From Candidatus Peregrinibacteria bacterium (GTDB taxonomy: Bacteria; Patescibacteriota; Gracilibacteria; UBA1369), in assembly GCA_014729615.1 (NCBI GenBank), contig WJJQ01000047.1:1-11219 (forward strand): a DNA stretch of 11,219 nucleotides, read 5' to 3'. The translations under genes were made by a program, and so were the position numbers. Under the pieces are notes generated by a model that ran no database searches, had not been told where the DNA came from, and was given only the letters and a program-made list of their open reading frames with translations. Each line of letters opens with the position of its first letter. Position 1 is the stretch's first letter. Positions 7,156-11,219 of the stretch are shown one piece after another.

Positions 7156-8256
7156 TTATATTTGGCTTTTTAATTCAGCCTCTATAAAACCGTCAATTGC
7201 TCCGTCCAGAACCTTGTTTACATCATGCTCTTCATAATTGCTTCTATGATCTTTAACCATTGTATAAGGCTGTAAAACGTAAGAACGTATTTGGTTGCCC
7301 CAGCTCATTTCTTTATGCTCACCTCTAATTTCATTAAGTTCTTCAACATGCTCCCTTTCAGCCATTTCATGCAATTTTCCCGCAAGAATTTTCATGGCCC
7401 TTTCTTTATTTTGAATCTGGCTTCTTTCATCCTGACATGCTGCTACAATACCCGTGGGGATATGTGTTATTCTTACTGCGGAATCAGTTGTATTAACATG
7501 TTGACCACCTGCGCCCGAAGCTCTGAAAGTATCAATTTTTAGATCGGCTTTATCAATTTTTTCTATATGTTCTTCATTTACTTCAGGTAATATATCGACC
7601 AAAACAAACGAAGTTTCCCTACTGTTTTTTGCGTTAAAAGGTGATAAACGCACCAATCTGTGAACACCTTGCTCACCTTTCAAATACCCGTATGCGAACA
7701 ATCCTTCCACAAAAACTGTCACGCTTTTGATGCCAACCTCTTCCCCATCCGATTTTTCCGCAATTTCAACTTTAAAACCGTTTTGCTCTAAATAACGTAT
7801 ATACATTCTTAAAAGCATTTCGGCAAAATCCATGGCGTCTTTACCGCCTGTTCCCGCGTGAATACTTAAAATCGCATTATTTTTATCGAATTTACCGTTT
7901 AAAAAAGTCTTAATTTCCAGCTTCCGCCAGTCATTTTCAAGTTGGGTCACCATTTTTTTAAAATCTTCCGCGCCTGACGGATCATTCTCAATATCAATTG
8001 AAGGTAAAAGTCCTACTAACTCCTCAACCTCACCTGAAATTTTTTCCCATTCTTCAATTTCTTTTGTAATATCACTCAATTCCTTTGAGACTTTTTGAGC
8101 TTCATTTTGATCATTCCAAAAGTCCGGATTTTGACTTTTTTTTGTGAGGTCGGAAACTTTATGTCGCAAAGAATCAAGATCAATTCGGCTTAAGGCGTTA
8201 TCAACCTCTTTTTTTATCGCATCAATTTTTTCTTTTTGTTCCTGCATTAGTGACAT
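7156..8256 (-). CDS. prfB: Peptide chain release factor 2, without programmed frameshift (366 aa)
   Basis: Terminates translation at UGA and UAA and triggers peptide release in the ribosome. Seen: the RF2 anticodon-like motif SPF at residues 205-207, the catalytic GGQ at 250-252 in SGAGGQHVNTTDSAV, and the N-terminal helical domain with PDFWND at 44-49. The length of 366 equals the classical RF2 length. ATG 8256-8254 is chosen because AGGA lies 9 nt upstream (8269-8266) and the N-terminus then matches the family. An upstream TTG at 8319 would add an unlikely hydrophobic stretch inside the promoter. Many bacteria have an in-frame UGA at codon 26 requiring a +1 shift; here codons 25-26 are ATT GAT (Ile-Asp) and the frame is continuous. 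The residue at the position of the usual His/Gln before T-S-F is Glu214. It is divergent from the 363-residue gene across a 64-bp control region. Confidence 0.97.
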   Translation of the reverse strand: MSLMQEQKEKIDAIKKEVDNALSRIDLDSLRHKVSDLTKKSQNPDFWNDQNEAQKVSKELSDITKEIEEWEKISGEVEELVGLLPSIDIENDPSGAEDFKKMVTQLENDWRKLEIKTFLNGKFDKNNAILSIHAGTGGKDAMDFAEMLLRMYIRYLEQNGFKVEIAEKSDGEEVGIKSVTVFVEGLFAYGYLKGEQGVHRLVRLSPFNAKNSRETSFVLVDILPEVNEEHIEKIDKADLKIDTFRASGAGGQHVNTTDSAVRITHIPTGIVAACQDERSQIQNKERAMKILAGKLHEMAEREHVEELNEIRGEHKEMSWGNQIRSYVLQPYTMVKDHRSNYEEHDVNKVLDGAIDGFIEAELKSQI

Positions 8257-8265
8257 TATATCACA

Positions 8266-8269
8266 TCCT
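8266..8269 (-). promoter_or_regulatory. Shine-Dalgarno sequence of prfB
   Basis: AGGA on the minus strand, 9 nt before the ATG at 8256. It is the only convincing Shine-Dalgarno sequence in the window, and it decides the prfB start over the upstream TTG and over the Met three codons downstream. Confidence 0.6.
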
Positions 8270-8270
8270 A

Positions 8271-8298
8271 TTGACAGGTTCGTAATGATAATTATCAT
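8271..8298 (+). promoter_or_regulatory. Promoter of the 363-aa gene (and probably the flippase)
   Basis: A perfect TTGACA -35 box (8271-8276), a 16-nt spacer and a TATCAT -10 box (8293-8298, five of six consensus bases). Transcription would start near 8305, about 16 nt before the ATG at 8321. The -10 box lies inside the 18-bp palindrome at 8283-8300, so a bound protein would block it. Confidence 0.6.
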
Positions 8299-8300
8299 TA
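8283..8300. promoter_or_regulatory. 18-bp perfect palindrome, candidate operator between prfB and the 363-aa gene
   Basis: TAATGATAATTATCATTA reads the same on both strands over 18 bases. It overlaps the -10 boxes of the two predicted divergent promoters. The sequence recalls Fur-family boxes (GATAAT and ATTATC repeats), but lacks the central spacing of the 7-1-7 Fur motif, so the regulator is not assigned. Confidence 0.55.
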
Positions 8301-8319
8301 AAAAGTAATTATTATTCAA
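8291..8319 (-). promoter_or_regulatory. Promoter of prfB
   Basis: On the minus strand, TTGAAT (8319-8314), a 17-nt spacer and GATAAT (8296-8291), each a good sigma70-type match. Transcription would begin near 8284, giving a leader of about 28 nt that carries the AGGA ribosome-binding site. The same bases can also be read as an extended -10 (TG-A-TAATTA) one step further. The -10 is inside the palindrome. Confidence 0.5.
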
Positions 8320-8320
8320 A

Positions 8321-9412
8321 ATGAGAGAAAGTCATCCTGATTCATTGCAACTAAATGATGTCGATGATCCCGCGGAACAACCAACGGCGGTAATCAACAT
8401 AAATAGTGAACAAAACACATTTCCTCCGCCGGTTTCCAGCATTCCTCCAGCGTCAGAAGAAGTCACTGTTGCCAGCACACATCAAAATCTTGAGGCTAAC
8501 GCGAGGAAAAGTTCGCAAATGATGCTGAAACAACCTAAATCTTCTGTGCGCAGAACCAGACGTGACAGTTATAAACGACTCACTTCTGTAATGGGTAAGG
8601 AATTGCCTTTTCCTCATGATCATTCCGATGGCACTGAAAACATTACTCAAAGTGAGAGGCAATCCGCTAAGCTTTATATTGGGCAAATTCAAAGATTAAT
8701 GAGCGAATTACCGATCTTTTTGCAGGATTTGAACGGCATGACATTTAATGAACTTGATAATGATGTGGATGAATATCAAAGGAGCCATAGTTTACCCGTT
8801 CATAAGCGACAAGCTGAAAAAGAAATGGGCAAATATCAAAAAAGACTGCGAATTTTAAAAAAATATGGTGATCAGATTATTGCGCTTAGCCAAAGTTACG
8901 CGCAAGATAACGAGCAAAATTGGCTTGATAAACAATTATCGCTTGTTTTATCACCTGCAAAAGTAAAACGCAGGAAAACCCAGTTAAAAGCAGAGTTGAA
9001 AGGATTAATAAGGGGTGCGTTTATGGAAATGATGCTTCCATATGATCCTGAAACAGACAGGGCTTGCGTCAAATGGGCTGAAGTCCCCGAAATGCCTGAG
9101 TGTCCGGACTTGAATACTCAACCGATCAATGGCGAATATCCACGAGAATTCGTTTCAAAATTAAGCGAAACAGCGGGTCATTTGACCTACATGTATCAGA
9201 TTGTTAATAAGGAATTGCACAATGCTAAAAGAATTATATCAACCTCAAAGGAAAGGTGTGACGCTATTTATGATTTTATAAAGAGAAGGCATAATGAATT
9301 GGAAAAAGGTATATCAGAATCAGACTCCACTGCAGAAATATGTGATCATTTCTACAAAAAATTCGCGAAATGGTATAAAAAACTGGGTTTGGATATGCCT
9401 GAATCCGTCTAG
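8321..9412 (+). CDS. Protein of unknown family, disordered N-terminus and basic helical C-terminus (363 aa)
   Basis: Complete gene, ATG start and TAG stop. I do not recognise the family. Residues 1-105 are Pro/Ser/Asp/Glu-rich and look disordered, with a basic patch (S-V-R-R-T-R-R at 75-81). Residues about 110-235 and 270-360 are helical and Lys/Arg-rich. Between them is a Pro-rich loop with two cysteines (249 and 261); two more cysteines are at 313 and 341. There is no signal peptide or membrane helix. The isolated strong promoter directly upstream (8271-8298), the shared palindrome with prfB and the 50-nt gap to the flippase suggest it heads a two-gene unit. The basic character and the position beside a palindrome would allow a DNA-binding or autoregulatory role, but I see no helix-turn-helix that I can defend. 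Confidence 0.85.
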   Translation: MRESHPDSLQLNDVDDPAEQPTAVININSEQNTFPPPVSSIPPASEEVTVASTHQNLEANARKSSQMMLKQPKSSVRRTRRDSYKRLTSVMGKELPFPHDHSDGTENITQSERQSAKLYIGQIQRLMSELPIFLQDLNGMTFNELDNDVDEYQRSHSLPVHKRQAEKEMGKYQKRLRILKKYGDQIIALSQSYAQDNEQNWLDKQLSLVLSPAKVKRRKTQLKAELKGLIRGAFMEMMLPYDPETDRACVKWAEVPEMPECPDLNTQPINGEYPREFVSKLSETAGHLTYMYQIVNKELHNAKRIISTSKERCDAIYDFIKRRHNELEKGISESDSTAEICDHFYKKFAKWYKKLGLDMPESV

Positions 9413-9462
9413 CCTTTTTGCTCGGTTTAAGGTAATTTGTCTAGGACTTTTTTTAATTTTGA

Positions 9463-10965
9463 ATGTCACAAATAGCAAGAAAAATCCTGTGGAATACCGG
9501 TTCTCAAATAATTGCCAAGGCTATATTGGCATTTATAGGATTTGCTACAGTAAAAGTCATTACAAATTATCTTGGTGATGCGGAGGGATACGGAAATTAT
9601 ACGGCCGTTTACGATTTTATAGCACTATTTGGTATAGCTTCGGATCTTGGTTTGTACACGATCGCAGTTCGCGAAATGTCGCGCGACGAATCTCAAATAG
9701 AAAAAATTATCGGCAATATACTCAGCATAAGAACAATACTTGCAATTACGGTAATGTTGATTGCTTTTGGGACAAGCTTTTTTTATGCCAGACCGGATTC
9801 AACCATTTTATTCCCGTTAGCCGCGGCCATTACCGCCGGAGCAACAATTATCATGTTGATAAGCGGCACAATTTCTTCGGTTTTGCAGGTGCATTACAAA
9901 ATGCAATATAACGCCGCCGGATCCGTACTGGGTAAACTTATAGCTTTTGGCTACATGCTTTATGTAATATTCATGTGGCAGCCGGATAATCCCGAAGCCG
10001 GTTTCTACCAACTGTTGGTAGCCGGAATTATTGGGAATCTCGCCATGTTGATATTCATTTATTTCCACGTTCGAAGATATGTAAAACTGCGCTATCAATT
10101 CGACTGGCAATTCATGAAAGACGTAATTGTAAAATCGCTTCCATACGGTTTGGCGCTTATTTTAAATAACTTATATTTCCGTATCGGCTCCATAATGCTG
10201 TACACAATAAACGGGCCGGAACAGGCGGGGCTTTATGGTGTTCCCCTTAAAGTATTAGAGGCCATCGCCATTGTACCGCTTTATTTTATGAATTCGGTAC
10301 TCCCTACATTAACAAAAACGATCAAAGAAAAGTCCGAAACCTATAAAAAAGTCATTCAATACAGTTTTGATGCGCTTGTTATGGGTGGAACTTCCATGGC
10401 AATTGGAACGGCGGCCATTTCTTTTCAAGTCGTCGTTTTGCTTTCAAATGAATCGTTTTTAACCAATACAAGTGAAGGTTTTTATGGATCCGACATTGTT
10501 TTGGCCATAATTATTTTCGCGCTTGCGTTCAGTTTTATTAACACATTGTTTGGATTCATTTTGGTGGCAATAAATAAGCAATCAAAACTGCTGTACATAA
10601 ACGGTATTGGAGCATTAATCGCAGTAGGTGCAAATCTTTTTTTGATACCAATTTTAGGAGCAAGAGGAGCTGCAATCACAGACATTGTTGTGGAATTGGT
10701 TGTTGCAAGTGCGGCTTATTTCTTCGCAAAAAAATATTTGGATTTTAAAATTAAACTGGGAAATAGTATAAAAATTCTTTTTGCCGGTTTGGTAATGGGT
10801 GCCGTAGTTTATTATTTGAAGGATCCCTCATACCACTGGCTCGGATTGCAAAATAAAAACATTTTATTGTTAATACCTTTAGGCGCGTTCGTTTACATTT
10901 CATTGTTGTTTATTATGCGCGTCATAACGAAAGACATGATTAATATGATTCGAAAAAAGAACTAA
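9463..10965 (+). CDS. Oligosaccharide flippase, Wzx/PST family (500 aa)
   Basis: Integral membrane protein of the MOP superfamily, polysaccharide transporter branch. Such proteins move lipid-linked oligosaccharides or similar units across the cytoplasmic membrane for surface glycan or envelope polymer assembly. Seen: about 12-14 hydrophobic helices over residues 15-490 and three hallmark stretches: G-Y-G-N-Y at 42-46 followed by D-L-G-L-Y and a V-R-E at 61-71; G-L-Y-G-V-P-L-K-V at 256-264 leading to P-L-Y at 272-274 and V-L-P-T-L at 279-283; and N-L-F-L-I-P-I-L-G-A-R-G-A-A near 391-404. The length is normal for the family. The start is fixed by a TGA directly before the ATG in the same frame. 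AGGA lies 16 nt upstream, too far for a normal Shine-Dalgarno sequence. It follows the 363-residue gene by 50 nt. No glycosyltransferase is visible nearby, so the substrate cannot be assigned. Confidence 0.92.
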   Translation: MSQIARKILWNTGSQIIAKAILAFIGFATVKVITNYLGDAEGYGNYTAVYDFIALFGIASDLGLYTIAVREMSRDESQIEKIIGNILSIRTILAITVMLIAFGTSFFYARPDSTILFPLAAAITAGATIIMLISGTISSVLQVHYKMQYNAAGSVLGKLIAFGYMLYVIFMWQPDNPEAGFYQLLVAGIIGNLAMLIFIYFHVRRYVKLRYQFDWQFMKDVIVKSLPYGLALILNNLYFRIGSIMLYTINGPEQAGLYGVPLKVLEAIAIVPLYFMNSVLPTLTKTIKEKSETYKKVIQYSFDALVMGGTSMAIGTAAISFQVVVLLSNESFLTNTSEGFYGSDIVLAIIIFALAFSFINTLFGFILVAINKQSKLLYINGIGALIAVGANLFLIPILGARGAAITDIVVELVVASAAYFFAKKYLDFKIKLGNSIKILFAGLVMGAVVYYLKDPSYHWLGLQNKNILLLIPLGAFVYISLLFIMRVITKDMINMIRKKN

Positions 10966-10997
10966 AATTTCACATTTGGAACCTTTATAAATGACCC

Positions 10998-11027
10998 TTT
11001 TTATGGTAAAATATTAAGAATATTTTT
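10998..11027 (+). promoter_or_regulatory. Extended -10 motif shared with the HEAT-gene promoter
   Basis: This 30-nt block (TTTTTATGGTAAAATATT, then AAGAA and TATTTTT) matches the block before the HEAT gene (6540-6568) at about 27 of 30 positions with one single-base gap. It contains TG-G-TAAAAT (-10 at 11007-11012), 25 nt before the TTG at 11038. It could be the promoter of the small gene at the right edge, and overlaps the hairpin at 11003-11032. Confidence 0.4.
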
Positions 11028-11036
11028 ACCATTTTT
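11003..11036 (+). terminator. Candidate intrinsic terminator after the flippase gene
   Basis: ATGGTAAAATATT pairs with AATATTTTTACCAT across an AAG loop (one bulged base), giving a stem of about 13 bp followed directly by TTTT. It lies 37 nt after the flippase stop. The stem is very AT-rich, so it is weaker than classical terminators, and it overlaps the promoter-like block at 10998-11027. Confidence 0.5.
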
Positions 11037-11037
11037 C

Positions 11038-11219
11038 TTGAATAAAATAGATCAAATCAAAGATTTATTTCAACAAAACTATTTCTTTTATGCTGAAGAA
11101 ATAGACAAATTCGTTGAAAAAGCCCGATTCATGAAAGAGGAGGGTTTGAACGTGCTAATTGATTTTTTAAAAAAAGCTAAACAACATCAGGACCGTTTTT
11201 TTGCTGAAAGAATCAATAA
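11038..11219 (+). CDS. Small helical protein, partial (runs off right edge)
   Basis: An open frame runs through the right edge. The first plausible start is TTG at 11038-11040, directly after the T-run of the hairpin; no ATG lies between the flippase stop and this TTG in the frame. It gives at least 60 residues beginning M-N-K-I-D-Q-I-K-D-L-F, charged and helical, with aromatic residues (Q-N-Y-F-F-Y-A-E-E) and no membrane segment. The composition is protein-like and there is no Shine-Dalgarno sequence. The whole frame is open back to the flippase TAA, so the true start is uncertain. Family unknown. Confidence 0.55.
   Translation, partial: MNKIDQIKDLFQQNYFFYAEEIDKFVEKARFMKEEGLNVLIDFLKKAKQHQDRFFAERIN

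Larger units (their letters stand above)
10966..11037 (+). other. Intergenic region between the flippase and the right-edge gene
   Basis: Holds the AT-rich hairpin and the extended -10 motif described separately; nothing else is recognised. It has no stop codon in the frame of the flippase after its TAA, so a leaderless upstream start for the right-edge gene cannot be excluded. Confidence 0.5.

Noticed and set aside
8283..8300. Assigning the palindrome as a Fur box
   Set aside because: It contains TGATAAT and ATTATCA, but the two halves overlap without the central spacing of the 7-1-7 Fur motif, and AT-rich DNA yields such matches easily. No Fur gene or iron gene is nearby.
1..11219. UGA recoded as glycine
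   Set aside because: All long frames are intact under the standard code and a complete RF2 is encoded, so recoding is not supported here.
1..11219. CRISPR arrays, tRNA or rRNA genes, insertion sequences, phage genes
   Set aside because: I saw no regularly spaced repeats, cloverleaf sequences, transposase or integrase motifs, or phage structural genes on either strand.

Overview
The window is AT-rich bacterial DNA, very likely from a small-genome, poorly characterised lineage. I suspect the Patescibacteria/CPR radiation, with Peregrinibacteria-like organisms the best guess. This is an inference from four things: many large proteins without recognisable family, near-absence of Shine-Dalgarno sequences, very short 5' leaders, and TTG starts. 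A complete RF2 gene is present, so UGA is expected to be a stop here, unlike in Gracilibacteria and Absconditabacteria, where UGA encodes glycine. Yet none of the seven visible stop codons is TGA (five TAA, two TAG).

Layout. From about 8256 down to position 1 all genes point left (minus strand): prfB (release factor 2), def (peptide deformylase), a 760-residue membrane protein with a C-terminal HEAT-repeat domain, a 118-residue helical protein, a 625-residue coiled-coil protein with a Lys/Pro/Ala-rich tail, and the first 657 codons of another large protein that runs off the left edge. From 8321 rightwards (plus strand) come a 363-residue protein of unknown family, a 500-residue Wzx/PST-type oligosaccharide flippase, an AT-rich hairpin that may be a terminator, and the start of a small helical protein that runs off the right edge. 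Both edge genes are partial.

The divide between the two halves is a 64-bp intergenic region (8257-8320). It contains a perfect 18-bp palindrome overlapping the -10 boxes of two plausible divergent sigma70-type promoters, which looks like a shared operator. A second regulatory theme is an extended -10 motif (TTTATGnTAwAAT) placed 10-12 nt before the start codons of the HEAT protein and the 118-residue protein, and again after the flippase gene.

How the genes work together: prfB and def are housekeeping translation genes (termination and N-terminal deformylation). The flippase implies a surface glycan or polymer made by genes elsewhere. The 118/625/657+ residue genes form a tight cluster (gaps of 10 and 18 nt), probably co-transcribed from one promoter. 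They encode soluble-looking, helix-rich proteins that I cannot assign, and are the most likely place for new biology in the window. No tRNA, rRNA, CRISPR array, transposase or integrase was seen. The only stretches without a confident gene are short intergenic gaps and the region after 10965.
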